DNA of 40,240 nucleotides. It comes from a virus. The notes under the pieces were generated by a model. The model did no database searches. It was not told the DNA's origin and worked only from the letters and a program-made list of their open reading frames with translations. Shown piece after piece: positions 20,281-28,096 of the stretch; the first letter of the stretch is position 1; every line of letters begins with the position of its first letter. The position numbers were made by a program, and so were the translations under genes. The DNA is taken from positions 1-40,240 of the IMG/VR virus record IMGVR_UViG_3300027851_000063; one strand, written 5' to 3'.

Positions 20281-21625
20281 CGCCGTCTATTACCTGAAAG
20301 ACCGCGTTACCCAGGAGGTGGTTTACGGCGGCGCAGCAGGTGGGGGCAAGTCAGCGTTGGGCTGCTTATGGCTTATAGAGCAGTGCCAGGCGTACCCCGG
20401 AACCCGTTGGCTAATGGGACGTAGCAAGCTGAAAACTTTGCGTGAGACAACGCTTAACACTTTTTTCGAGCAGTGCGCTAAATACGGTATCTCTAACCAG
20501 TTTAAATACAATGGCGAGACGCACACCGTTAACTGGAACAATGGCAGCCAAATAATCTTAAAAGATTTATACTTTTACCCTACCGACCCGAATTTTGATA
20601 GCTTAGGCTCCCTTGAAATCACAGGGGCGTTTATAGACGAATGCAATCAAATCACTTTTAAGGCATGGCAGACGGTAAAAAGCCGTATAAGGTACAAGCT
20701 CGAGCAATACGGCCTTACGCCTAAAATGTTAGGCACGTGTAACCCGGCAAAGAACTGGGTATATTCGGAGTTCTATAAACCGAGCAGGGAGAAGCTACTG
20801 GGGAAGCCCAACGAGGAACACCCGAATTGGCAGTGCAGCGCGTTTGTGCAGGCGCTGCCAACTGACAACCCCCACTTACCGGATAGTTATTTGCAAATAC
20901 TCCGTAATTTGGAACGTAACAGCCGTGAGCGCCTTTACTTCGGCAACTGGGAATACGACGACGACCCGGCAACACTTATCGATCATGACAGCATAAGCGA
21001 TTACTTTGTGCAGTCGATAGCTGATTGCCATGTAAGGCCCGAAGGCCAAAAGTACATGACTATCGACGTGGCACGTAAAGGCAAAGATAAAACTGTGATA
21101 CGCGTATGGCATGGTTGGGTAGTTATACACCGCTTTGCCCTTGCCGTGTCAACTATTCCGGAAACGATCGCAGCAGCGCGCAAGCTGGCAACCGCTAACG
21201 GTGTACCGCTGGGTAACATTATCGCAGACGAAGACGGCGTAGGTGGTGGCGTGGTAGATGGCCTGCGATGCAAAGGCTTTGTGAATAACAGCAGCCCGCT
21301 TGAAATGCTGGAAGGCACCGTTTACGTTAAGCCTAACTATGACAATCTTAAAAGCCAATGCAGTATTAAAATGGCTGAGCTAATCGCGGATAAGCTGGCC
21401 GCTGAAGTCTGCGAAGACAGCGAGGTACAGCGCATCACGTCCGAAGAGATGGAGCAGGTAAAGCTGAAAGATATTGACAAAGACGGTAAGCAGGGCGTTA
21501 TTCCGAAGGATAAAGTTAAAGAGCATATAGGCCGCAGCCCTGACGAGTGGGATAGCATTATGATGCGTTACTGGTTTGCTTTGCGTAAAAACTACACTGC
21601 TAAAGTGCGGGTAGGAAACAGGTAA
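20255..21625 (+). CDS. Terminase large subunit
   Basis: A 456-residue packaging ATPase-nuclease. Walker A is GGAAGGGKS (residues 25-33, Lys32). Walker B is GAFIDEC with Asp128 and catalytic Glu129. The coupling motif region GTCNPAKNWVYSEFYKP follows at about residues 160-176. The C-terminal RNase-H-fold nuclease has MTIDVARKGKDKT with Asp271, IIADEDGVGGG with Asp325, and a last Asp in SPDEWDS (430-434). Together with the gp3-like small subunit this suggests headful packaging. The gene lies about 11 kb upstream of the capsid genes, with tail genes in between. The start ATG at 20255 lies within the end of the small-subunit gene. Confidence 0.97.
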   Translation: MGLFPKQNNAVYYLKDRVTQEVVYGGAAGGGKSALGCLWLIEQCQAYPGTRWLMGRSKLKTLRETTLNTFFEQCAKYGISNQFKYNGETHTVNWNNGSQIILKDLYFYPTDPNFDSLGSLEITGAFIDECNQITFKAWQTVKSRIRYKLEQYGLTPKMLGTCNPAKNWVYSEFYKPSREKLLGKPNEEHPNWQCSAFVQALPTDNPHLPDSYLQILRNLERNSRERLYFGNWEYDDDPATLIDHDSISDYFVQSIADCHVRPEGQKYMTIDVARKGKDKTVIRVWHGWVVIHRFALAVSTIPETIAAARKLATANGVPLGNIIADEDGVGGGVVDGLRCKGFVNNSSPLEMLEGTVYVKPNYDNLKSQCSIKMAELIADKLAAEVCEDSEVQRITSEEMEQVKLKDIDKDGKQGVIPKDKVKEHIGRSPDEWDSIMMRYWFALRKNYTAKVRVGNR

Positions 21626-21659
21626 TTAAAAATAATTTTTACTTTTTTGCAAAAATAGT

Positions 21660-21689
21660 TTTGTAGTTTGAAATATTGGTGTATATTTG
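21660..21689 (+). promoter_or_regulatory. Bacteroidota-type promoter of moron cassette 1
   Basis: TTTG at 21660-21663 and TATATTTG at 21682-21689 are separated by 18 bases. The whole block from 21627 to the ATG at 21724 is nearly repeated at 25098-25191, including the unusual TATATTTGTACTCAGATAAC. It drives the small genes inserted after the terminase gene. Confidence 0.87.
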
Positions 21690-21723
21690 TACTCAGATAA
21701 CAATAATTAAAATTAAAAAAACC

Positions 21724-21936
21724 ATGGCTCCAGTAAAAATTGAAACTCAAAAAGTAATTTGCTTCCACGAAACATTCTATATGATAGGCACAAACAAAGA
21801 AGCTGTATCAAGAGGTGTAGAAGCTGAGGGCGTTCACAAAAGAACTTACGAGCAAGTTAAATCAACAAAAAAAGATATGGTTGCAGAGAATGAAGAAATA
21901 ATGTGCTTCCCAGTAATTGAGCCTTATGCAGTATAA
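21724..21936 (+). CDS. Small moron-like protein of unknown function (70 aa)
   Basis: A 70-residue protein starting MAPVKIETQKVICFHETFYM and rich in Lys and Glu, with a GTNKEAVSRGVEAEGVHKRT stretch in the middle. It has its own promoter, an AAAAAACCATG start and an AT-rich composition unlike the terminase gene before it. An in-frame TTG at 21676 lies inside the promoter and is rejected. No family recognised. Position between terminase and neck genes with a private promoter is typical of a moron. The next small gene overlaps its end by 11 bases. Confidence 0.7.
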   Translation: MAPVKIETQKVICFHETFYMIGTNKEAVSRGVEAEGVHKRTYEQVKSTKKDMVAENEEIMCFPVIEPYAV

Positions 21937-22099
21937 AGTAATACACAAAAAACCCGCTCCCGGAGAAACTTACCGGGACGGGTACTTTTTAGGTTATTAC
22001 ATAGTGACTTTAAAAGGAAAACCGGTTACAGGTAAAAAGCATTGGCTTAAAAGCTTTGCTATGGATGAAGCTACTGATTTACATTTTGCTTCGTTTTGA
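21926..22099 (+). CDS. Small moron-like protein of unknown function (57 aa)
   Basis: A 57-residue basic protein beginning MQYKVIHKKPAPGETYRDGY, with a YFLGYYIVTLKGKPVTGKKH strand-turn pattern and an acidic C-terminus. It looks like a small beta-rich domain. The ATG at 21926 gives an 11-base overlap with the preceding small gene; a TTG three codons upstream is an alternative. Its TGA overlaps the TTG start of the next gene. Function unknown. It probably belongs to the same promoter-driven cassette. Confidence 0.62.
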   Translation: MQYKVIHKKPAPGETYRDGYFLGYYIVTLKGKPVTGKKHWLKSFAMDEATDLHFASF

Positions 22100-22629
22100 A
22101 AAGCCCAACCCTTAAACAATATTACGAGAAACCTACAGCCCTTTACACGGGGCTGTTTTCTGCTTTAAAACCCAAGAACGGATTTGCAGGGCAAATGCTC
22201 AACGTAAACGCTATGCCCTATATCAATACCCGGCATTGCTTAAAACTATTGCAGCAGCAAAGCCTTGAGGCTGCATTCGAGTTATTCGAGGTGTGTTTTG
22301 GCGTTGAGCAGGAAAGTATTTGGAACGCAACCGCTTTAGAATATTTTACAGCTAAAGCATTTATTATTCAGGAATTTACTATCTTAGCCGAGCAGGAACA
22401 AAAGATATTTGCAGGCAAGGCAGAAGACGAGGACCTGTGGAAAAGGGCAGGAGCAGACAGGTTAAAACCTATGAGCGATATATTACCGCTGGTAAACCTG
22501 GGTAAGCTGTTTAGCGCTTATCCTTTTGACCTCGGCCGCAAGCCATACGGGGAAGTACTTAACCTGCTGGTAGCCGTTAAAACACAAAATGAAGTAGAGC
22601 AGGATTTTTATAAACTTAAAAACAGTTAA
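22096..22629 (+). CDS. Neck/tail-region protein of unknown function (177 aa, TTG start)
   Basis: A 177-residue helical, soluble protein starting with TTG at 22096 that overlaps the previous stop as TTGA. The next in-frame ATG is about 34 codons in and would remove conserved-looking sequence (PTLKQYYEKPTALYTGLFSA). It contains QQQSLEAAFELFEVCFGV and ends with a polar helix. I recognise no family. Its place after the terminase gene and before a coupled series of neck genes suggests a role in head completion or tail assembly; such mid-sized helical proteins can be tail assembly chaperones, but no frameshift signal was noticed. Confidence 0.6.
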   Translation: MKSPTLKQYYEKPTALYTGLFSALKPKNGFAGQMLNVNAMPYINTRHCLKLLQQQSLEAAFELFEVCFGVEQESIWNATALEYFTAKAFIIQEFTILAEQEQKIFAGKAEDEDLWKRAGADRLKPMSDILPLVNLGKLFSAYPFDLGRKPYGEVLNLLVAVKTQNEVEQDFYKLKNS

Positions 22630-22632
22630 ACC

Positions 22633-23025
22633 ATGAGAGATTTAAAAACGGCATTCGATGCTATTGCAAACACTAATGAAAAACTTTGGGACTCCCGCCT
22701 GTTTATTGATAAGGCTTTAAAAAATGAAACTGAGCATACTTTAGGCATTATAGCTAAAGCTTTAGCAGGGCGGTATAAAATAGTTTTTAATAGCCAAGAT
22801 GCCCCTTACGAAAAAACAGAAGATATATGCGGAGATAACAGCGCTTGGGTAAAAGTAACAACTAAGCATAAGTTAATGGTTAATATGCGCGATGAAGATA
22901 GCGGGTATGTTTTTTATGGTAACAACAAAATAGAAATATTTGTACAAATAATTAATTTTTGGGCAGGTAGGTGTTCTATATTCCCGTGTGCCGGCGCGCA
23001 GATAAAAACAGTTGAAAGAGAATAA
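22633..23025 (+). CDS. Protein of unknown function in neck gene cluster (130 aa)
   Basis: A 130-residue protein beginning MRDLKTAFDAIANTNEKLWD, with a middle beta region (NSAWVKVTTKHKLMVNMRDE) and an end containing YGNNKIEIFVQIINFWAGRC. It has several Cys residues but no clear zinc pattern. I recognise no family. It starts in the TTAAACCATG context and is coupled by TAATG to the next gene, beginning a chain of four coupled genes that reaches 25098. The composition is more AT-rich than the genes that follow, so it may be a later insertion. Confidence 0.62.
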   Translation: MRDLKTAFDAIANTNEKLWDSRLFIDKALKNETEHTLGIIAKALAGRYKIVFNSQDAPYEKTEDICGDNSAWVKVTTKHKLMVNMRDEDSGYVFYGNNKIEIFVQIINFWAGRCSIFPCAGAQIKTVERE

Positions 23026-23468
23026 TGCAAGACATAGTAAGAATATTGCAGGACATTGCCGAGGCTAACAGCCTTGAATACCACTACGGTAAAAAAGCTG
23101 CTTTGAATATACTTGATGGTACGCTAGATGCCGATAAAATTTATATGCTGCATGAGTATACCAACCGCAAAAGTGAGTACAATCAAACCGGTACAGCGAT
23201 AACCGCCGTAACGTATGAGGGTAAATTCTTTTTGGTTAAGCATAGCAACCTGGATGCGCCGCACTTCAACGAGAACGGCAACGTATCACAAAGCAAATAT
23301 GTTTTGAATATTGAGCCGTTGCTCGAAACGTTTGCAGCTATAGGCGACGGACTGGCCTGCGATAGCATCGCAGTATCGCAATGGGATTGCGTCGACATAA
23401 CCGACGCGCTCGATGCTAATTTTGACGGTCTGCTGATTAGCTACCGGATTAAAGTAGATAACCAATAA
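23025..23468 (+). CDS. Probable tail-completion or tail-terminator-like protein
   Basis: A 147-residue protein. The pattern of an N-terminal helix, a FFLVKHSNLDAPHFNENGN phrase, NIEPLLETFAAI, then WDCVDITDALDANFDGLLIS matches a group of Bacteroidota phage structural-region proteins encoded just before a gp10-like gene. The size, about 150 residues, and position fit a tail-terminator or head-tail joining protein, which caps the tail tube during assembly. The function is inferred from gene order, not from a diagnostic motif. Coupled by TAATG on both sides. Confidence 0.55.
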   Translation: MQDIVRILQDIAEANSLEYHYGKKAALNILDGTLDADKIYMLHEYTNRKSEYNQTGTAITAVTYEGKFFLVKHSNLDAPHFNENGNVSQSKYVLNIEPLLETFAAIGDGLACDSIAVSQWDCVDITDALDANFDGLLISYRIKVDNQ

Positions 23469-23953
23469 TGCAAACCGCTGACGAAATATTATTTGACAGC
23501 TTCGAGGATTTACGTCTAAAGCTAATTGAGGCATACGATGCTAAGGGCATGCGTTCAAGCGGTAAATGGGCTGACAGCCTCGAAACGGTTGTAACTGAGA
23601 AAATGAATGGTGGCTACCACGCCGCGGTATTAGGCCTCGAGTATTCGCAACAACTTGAAACAGGAAGGCGACCAGGTAAACAACCGCCGAGCAGTGTAAT
23701 TATGCAGTGGCTAATTGATAAGGGTATAGCAGCACGCCTGCAAGGTGAAATAAGTATAAGCAGTTTAGCGTTCCTCATTGCCCGTAAGATTGGCAGGCAG
23801 GGCTGGAAGCGTGAAGAGTACGGCGGCGTGGAGCTTATAAGCGAAGTGGTAACCGCTGAGGCAATACAAAAAATAATAGACTCGGTAAGCGCGGCATACC
23901 TGCCAACCCTTACCAGCGATATAGTACGACACTTAAAAACGGCAGCAGCATAA
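23468..23953 (+). CDS. HK97 gp10-like neck protein
   Basis: A 161-residue protein resembling the HK97 gp10 or virion morphogenesis group: an N-terminal helix, then VLGLEYSQQLETGRRPGKQP, PSSVIMQWLIDKGI and SLAFLIARKIGRQGW, followed by a C-terminal helix. The E-x-G-R-x-P-G-K-x-P-P phrase is typical of these head-tail joining proteins in Bacteroidota phages. It would lie in the connector between the head and tail. It is coupled by TAATG to the genes on both sides, so stoichiometric expression with the terminator-like and tail proteins is likely. Confidence 0.65.
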   Translation: MQTADEILFDSFEDLRLKLIEAYDAKGMRSSGKWADSLETVVTEKMNGGYHAAVLGLEYSQQLETGRRPGKQPPSSVIMQWLIDKGIAARLQGEISISSLAFLIARKIGRQGWKREEYGGVELISEVVTAEAIQKIIDSVSAAYLPTLTSDIVRHLKTAAA

Positions 23954-25098
23954 TGGCAATAACTTTTATAGACGCACTAAGCCCCAACGTAATACGATGG
24001 GTGTACAATAACCAGGTATTCCGCTTTTACGAAGACAGCGGCACGCCTGCTAAATACTGCGACGTTACGAATGCAGGTTTTACCGTGCGGCTATACCCTG
24101 CGCCCGACGGTTCGTTTTACATAAACCTTAAGCCGTACTTAGCGGCTTACGCCAATACGGAAAACTTTGAAGACAACGTAGTGCCCGACCTCGATATTGA
24201 AGAGGCCGACAGCTTTGTCTATAATGGCGCGCCAGGGTTCTACAATTCGGAAACTTATTCGTTTACAGTTACTTTAGAAGACGATACGGCCGAGGGCTTC
24301 CCGGCTACCTTTACGTTCCTTACCGGTGCGCAGCAGATAGGCCAGTACAAGGCGCTGGATAAATCAGAGATGCATGTGCTTACACCGCTATCGGGCTTAG
24401 CCACGAATACCAATTATGTAAAGTACTGGGAGGGATACCCGTTTGACCTACCGGTGTATACACCCGAAGACAATATTTTTATCTACAACAATACGAACCT
24501 GCTTTCGGCGGCGTTCGCTACAAACAATTATTACTTATGCCGCCTGTTCTTTAGCGACGGACGCACAGACGAAACGATTGAAGAGTTCCTGCCGCTGATC
24601 ATGGGGCAGAACCAGCTTACTATAAATCACTTTGAACTGGGGGAGGTTACCGATAAATTTCTGACCGTTGAGAAAGTGCCGTACCGTTGCGGGGTTTATT
24701 TTAAATTCCTTAACCAGTCGGCAGGCTTCAGCTATTGGCTGTTTGAAGACACGGCAGCTATTGATCGCAGCACTAAATCACTGGGCGACCTGTACAATGA
24801 TTTCGATAATATCCAAACTACAAGAGCCAGGAGCTTAAACATTGGGCAGGCCGTACAGGACACGATACGCGTAGTAACCGAGATACTTACCGAGCAGGAG
24901 GCCGCTATCGTTAGGCAAATACTTGACAGCCCTAAGATTTATATGTTTACCGGCGCACCGTTTAGCCGCAATGGCAAATACGACTGGCAGGAGGTTACGC
25001 TCAGGACCACATCGGCTCGGGTGAAAGAGTACAAAAATAATAAATCGGTTTTCGCCCTTGACTTTGATTTGCCGCAACGTGATACCGTTACCCTATAA
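23953..25098 (+). CDS. Tail structural protein, possibly distal-tail-like
   Basis: A 381-residue, beta-rich protein (MAITFIDALSPNVIRWVYNN at the start) with many aromatic and Asp/Thr residues and no membrane segment. Its place between the gp10-like gene and the large tail protein at 25574 indicates a tail component. The C-terminal region (QIYMF-type strand, then SVFALDFDLPQRDTVTL) is well formed and the gene is followed directly by the second moron promoter. I cannot separate tail tube, distal tail or baseplate roles by eye. It is coupled by TAATG to the gp10-like gene. Confidence 0.62.
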   Translation: MAITFIDALSPNVIRWVYNNQVFRFYEDSGTPAKYCDVTNAGFTVRLYPAPDGSFYINLKPYLAAYANTENFEDNVVPDLDIEEADSFVYNGAPGFYNSETYSFTVTLEDDTAEGFPATFTFLTGAQQIGQYKALDKSEMHVLTPLSGLATNTNYVKYWEGYPFDLPVYTPEDNIFIYNNTNLLSAAFATNNYYLCRLFFSDGRTDETIEEFLPLIMGQNQLTINHFELGEVTDKFLTVEKVPYRCGVYFKFLNQSAGFSYWLFEDTAAIDRSTKSLGDLYNDFDNIQTTRARSLNIGQAVQDTIRVVTEILTEQEAAIVRQILDSPKIYMFTGAPFSRNGKYDWQEVTLRTTSARVKEYKNNKSVFALDFDLPQRDTVTL

Positions 25099-25126
25099 AA
25101 TAATTTTTACTTTTTTGCAAAAATAG

Positions 25127-25157
25127 TTTGGTAGTTTAAAACATCGGCGTATATTTG
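25127..25157 (+). promoter_or_regulatory. Bacteroidota-type promoter of moron cassette 2
   Basis: TTTG at 25127-25130 and TATATTTG at 25150-25157 are separated by 19 bases. The block from 25098 to the ATG at 25192 is a near copy of 21627-21723, sharing AATTTTTACTTTTTTGCAAA and TATATTTGTACTCAGATAAC. It separates two tail genes and drives two small unknown genes. Confidence 0.87.
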
Positions 25158-25191
25158 TACTCAGATAACAACAATTAAAATATCAAAAACC

Positions 25192-25350
25192 ATGAATACT
25201 TTATCAAAACTACAGCAAACTAAATTATTAGGCCTTTATGCAGATTACAGTATGGGCCTAATAGACACAGCAGAGTATTTACACGCTCAGGATTTGGTAA
25301 TAAGTTCTAAAATCCTAAAGCATACAGGCCTTAATAAAATTCTTAATTAA
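25192..25350 (+). CDS. Small moron-like protein of unknown function (52 aa)
   Basis: A 52-codon gene starting MNTLSKLQQTKLLGLYADYS. The product is helical and amphipathic with no membrane segment or Cys. It begins in the AAAAACCATG context, 35 bases after a strong promoter, which is the main evidence that it is real despite its size. The coding DNA is AT-rich compared with the flanking tail genes. No family recognised. It stands two bases before the next small gene. Confidence 0.68.
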   Translation: MNTLSKLQQTKLLGLYADYSMGLIDTAEYLHAQDLVISSKILKHTGLNKILN

Positions 25351-25352
25351 GC

Positions 25353-25553
25353 ATGGCGACAACTTACGGACAGTTACGGGAAAACAATGGGGAAAAATTA
25401 ACCCTCAAAGAATTTCATTCTGAAGTGGCTAAACGAATGAAACAATATGTTTTTATAAAACTAACAATTAGGCATGAAAAATTAGCGACTAAATTATATA
25501 AGCAAGGCTACACTATAGCTGACACTGTAGGAATGCTAATATTAAATACTTAA
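25353..25553 (+). CDS. Small basic protein of unknown function (66 aa)
   Basis: A 66-residue, Lys-rich helical protein (MATTYGQLRENNGEKLTLKE at the start; an IRHEKLATKLYKQGYTIADT stretch near the end). The C-terminal stretch resembles a short helix-turn-helix in spacing, but I would not call it a DNA-binding protein on this alone. It is the second gene of moron cassette 2 and is followed by 20 bases and then the 741-residue tail gene, so the cassette promoter may also help express the tail gene. Confidence 0.62.
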   Translation: MATTYGQLRENNGEKLTLKEFHSEVAKRMKQYVFIKLTIRHEKLATKLYKQGYTIADTVGMLILNT

Positions 25554-25573
25554 GCAGATATACGCTTTGTAAG

Positions 25574-27799
25574 ATGATACTATACATAAACGGCGTTAAG
25601 GCCGAGCTTGCCGAAGGCACCGTAATAGCCCAGACTAAACAGGTTAATAACCTTGCGTCGATTGATACGCGGCAGGCTAATTTTACGAATACGTTCAAAC
25701 TCCCTAAGACGGCAACCAATACCCGTATTATGGAGTACATGGCTATTCCGGGTAATACTACGCTTATACCTTACAATAAAATACTTGCAAGCCTGTACGC
25801 TGAAAGCGGCGAGTGCTTTATTTATAATGGCCGGGCCATAGTTACCGATGCCGGCGACACTTACGACGTGGCCCTGGTAGACGGCATTGTTGATTTGTAC
25901 AAGGCCATAGAGAACAAAGCATTATCCGATTTGGATTTAACGGGCATAGGCCACAGCAAAGACGTAGCTACAGTAGTAGCCAGCTTTACCGCAGAGCTGC
26001 CCTACCTTTATATTTTAGCAGATTACAACGGCAACCCCGGCGACACTACACCCGAAACAGGGACGCCCCATGTTAATATCGATTACCTGGTGCCGAGTGT
26101 TAAAGTGTCATGGTTATGGGATTTGATAATGACAACCTTTGCCGTTACCTATTCCGGGGCCATATTCAACACCTTCAACTTTCAAAACCTTTGGCTTACA
26201 TTTCCGAAGGGCTTAGGCACTACGGGCGAAAATGACCACCCGGTATTCCATAGCGACGACTACGATTTTCAAAGCCCCAACGTTAACGGGTATTACTATG
26301 CTAAGGTAAACCTTGCAGACCTGAACGAGCTCAATGCTATAATAGAGAACCGGCATTTAAAAGTAGCTGACACGGCTACGTACCGGTTTGAGATAACCGG
26401 TACTCTGTTTGGTTCGCGCGTACAGGGCAGCGTACAGCCGCAACCCGCGCAAATCCGTATCGTGAAAAACAGTGAAGGCTTAGACCCTTTGGTAGCGTGG
26501 AACAACGGCGTATTAACGCAAAGTAACTACTACGTATTTGGCTCCGATGCTGACAGTTTGGCATACGGTGTTGAGTTTGAACTGACATCCGCCCCGTTCC
26601 AGCTTAACGAGCTTGAAAGTGTGGCGGTAGTTATTACAAGAGGCGTAGGCGAAACAGGCAGTTACATACTCAACCCGGCAGACGACAACGAACTCGAGGT
26701 TACACTTGTGCGCGTTGACCCGAATATAATTGACTTTACCCAGGCTTTTACCGATTTCAGTATAAAGGACTTCATTAATGAAATAGTGCAGCGCTTTGGG
26801 CTTACGCTGTTCAAAGATAAGTACAGCAAAAATTATGCGTTCCTTACGTTGCAGGAGGTATTGCAAAACACTAACGTTGTGGACTGGTCGAAAAAATACC
26901 ACGGTAAAGACAATGAGGCTTATGCCTTTGGCAGTTATGCGCAGCGTAACTTTATGCGCTACACCTATAACGACAAAGAGGCAAGCCACAATGACGCGTT
27001 TATAGCAGTGGAAAATGTAAACCTTACTGACACCCGCGATGTACTACAAAGTAAAATATACAGCCCCGAGCGCCAGCGTACCACGTACATAGGGCAGGAG
27101 GGCAACGTTTACAAACTTTGGGATAAAGAAGTAAAAGAAGATGATACGATAAATTATAAGCAGCTGGATAAGCGGTACTACCTTATGCGTGCTGACCCTG
27201 TAACCGATACGCCGATAAGCGTGTACTCCGAAGCACTGGGAACTTCTGACGACGTTACAGCGTTCTACCGCGAAAGTTTTTTCGGCCTTAGCTTTACCGA
27301 TATTAAGGCGGCGTACTATAACCCGCTTGCGGCAATACTTGACCGCACGCAAATCGTTACGGCCTACCTGTGGTTAACTGATGCAGACGTGGTGCCGTTC
27401 GACTTTAAAAGCCTTATCTATATCGAGCAGCTTTCAAATTACTATTTGGTAAATGCGATACAAAACTACGTGCCGGGCAAAGTAACTAAAGTTGAATTGG
27501 TGCGGGTGCTATATTCAGATACGCCCGTACTGGCGAACGCTATAAACCTGGTAGGCGTTGCGAAGTTTGCAGGGCAGGATGCTATCGCGGTAACCTTTAC
27601 AAAAGATTACGACGGCGGTACGTTGACGCTCGAGCGATCACTGGATAACCTTACCTGGTCAACTGTAGCCGATGCCGACCTCGGTACGGTGTGGGGGCTT
27701 GCACTTGTAACGCCATACATAGGCACCGGCCTAAACTATTTCAGGATAAACGACACCGCAAATACAGTAATCTCAAACAGTCAATCCTTACTACTATGA
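25574..27799 (+). CDS. Large tail protein (tail tip/baseplate region)
   Basis: A 741-residue protein. The N-terminal part QVNNLASIDTRQANFTNTFK (residues 23-42) with the following LPKTATN matches a family I know from tail regions of Bacteroidota phages, where such proteins lie before the tape measure. The central part is beta-rich, and a segment around residues 390-450 (TQAFTDFSIKDFINEIVQRF onward) resembles hub-like tail proteins. The last 80 residues (AVTFTKDYDGGTLTLERSLD onward) look like a fibronectin-III or Ig-like domain, which could bind cell-surface glycans. The stop overlaps the next start as ATGA. Confidence 0.75.
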   Translation: MILYINGVKAELAEGTVIAQTKQVNNLASIDTRQANFTNTFKLPKTATNTRIMEYMAIPGNTTLIPYNKILASLYAESGECFIYNGRAIVTDAGDTYDVALVDGIVDLYKAIENKALSDLDLTGIGHSKDVATVVASFTAELPYLYILADYNGNPGDTTPETGTPHVNIDYLVPSVKVSWLWDLIMTTFAVTYSGAIFNTFNFQNLWLTFPKGLGTTGENDHPVFHSDDYDFQSPNVNGYYYAKVNLADLNELNAIIENRHLKVADTATYRFEITGTLFGSRVQGSVQPQPAQIRIVKNSEGLDPLVAWNNGVLTQSNYYVFGSDADSLAYGVEFELTSAPFQLNELESVAVVITRGVGETGSYILNPADDNELEVTLVRVDPNIIDFTQAFTDFSIKDFINEIVQRFGLTLFKDKYSKNYAFLTLQEVLQNTNVVDWSKKYHGKDNEAYAFGSYAQRNFMRYTYNDKEASHNDAFIAVENVNLTDTRDVLQSKIYSPERQRTTYIGQEGNVYKLWDKEVKEDDTINYKQLDKRYYLMRADPVTDTPISVYSEALGTSDDVTAFYRESFFGLSFTDIKAAYYNPLAAILDRTQIVTAYLWLTDADVVPFDFKSLIYIEQLSNYYLVNAIQNYVPGKVTKVELVRVLYSDTPVLANAINLVGVAKFAGQDAIAVTFTKDYDGGTLTLERSLDNLTWSTVADADLGTVWGLALVTPYIGTGLNYFRINDTANTVISNSQSLLL

Positions 27800-28089
27800 T
27801 AGAGCAATTGCGAAGGGCTACGCCTTTTATACATTTCGGGTTTGGCGTGTTAGAGATACCCGACATTGACGCGGGTACGGTCGTGGACGTGTGGCAGGAC
27901 ACGATTTATAATAATGCCTTTTACACTGTCACCGTTTACGCCCCCGACGCTGTCGTGCTATCGGCAGAAGTAGGGCATGTGCAATTGCAGTTCCCCGCTT
28001 CGGGGGTTACTACGATTAAAATAATAATCGAGAATACTGCCGGCACCCTAAATTTAGAAAGTAATACGCTACCTTTGGGCGTAAAATAA
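27796..28089 (+). CDS. Small tail-region protein of unknown function (97 aa)
   Basis: A 97-residue, beta-rich protein starting at the ATG that overlaps the previous stop (ATGA). Reading from an upstream in-frame codon at 27691 would extend it into the tail gene by over 100 bases and is unlikely. The sequence includes TPFIHFGFGVLEIPDIDAGT and ends ESNTLPLGVK. Position between the large tail protein and the tape measure suggests a tail-tip or tail-assembly part; the Ig-like strand pattern would fit a small decoration domain. No firm family. Confidence 0.68.
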   Translation: MIEQLRRATPFIHFGFGVLEIPDIDAGTVVDVWQDTIYNNAFYTVTVYAPDAVVLSAEVGHVQLQFPASGVTTIKIIIENTAGTLNLESNTLPLGVK

Positions 28090-28096
28090 TAACGAT

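Noticed and set aside
21676-21723. TTG start for the 70-residue moron gene
   Set aside because: Lies within the promoter; the ATG at 21724 has the AAAACCATG context.
26513-26989. 158-codon minus-strand frame opposite the large tail gene
   Set aside because: No recognisable domain, no start context, fully inside a well-supported + strand gene.
27691-27795. N-terminal extension of the 97-residue tail gene into the preceding gene
   Set aside because: Needs a 109-base overlap, while the ATG at 27796 overlaps the upstream stop as ATGA, the common arrangement here.
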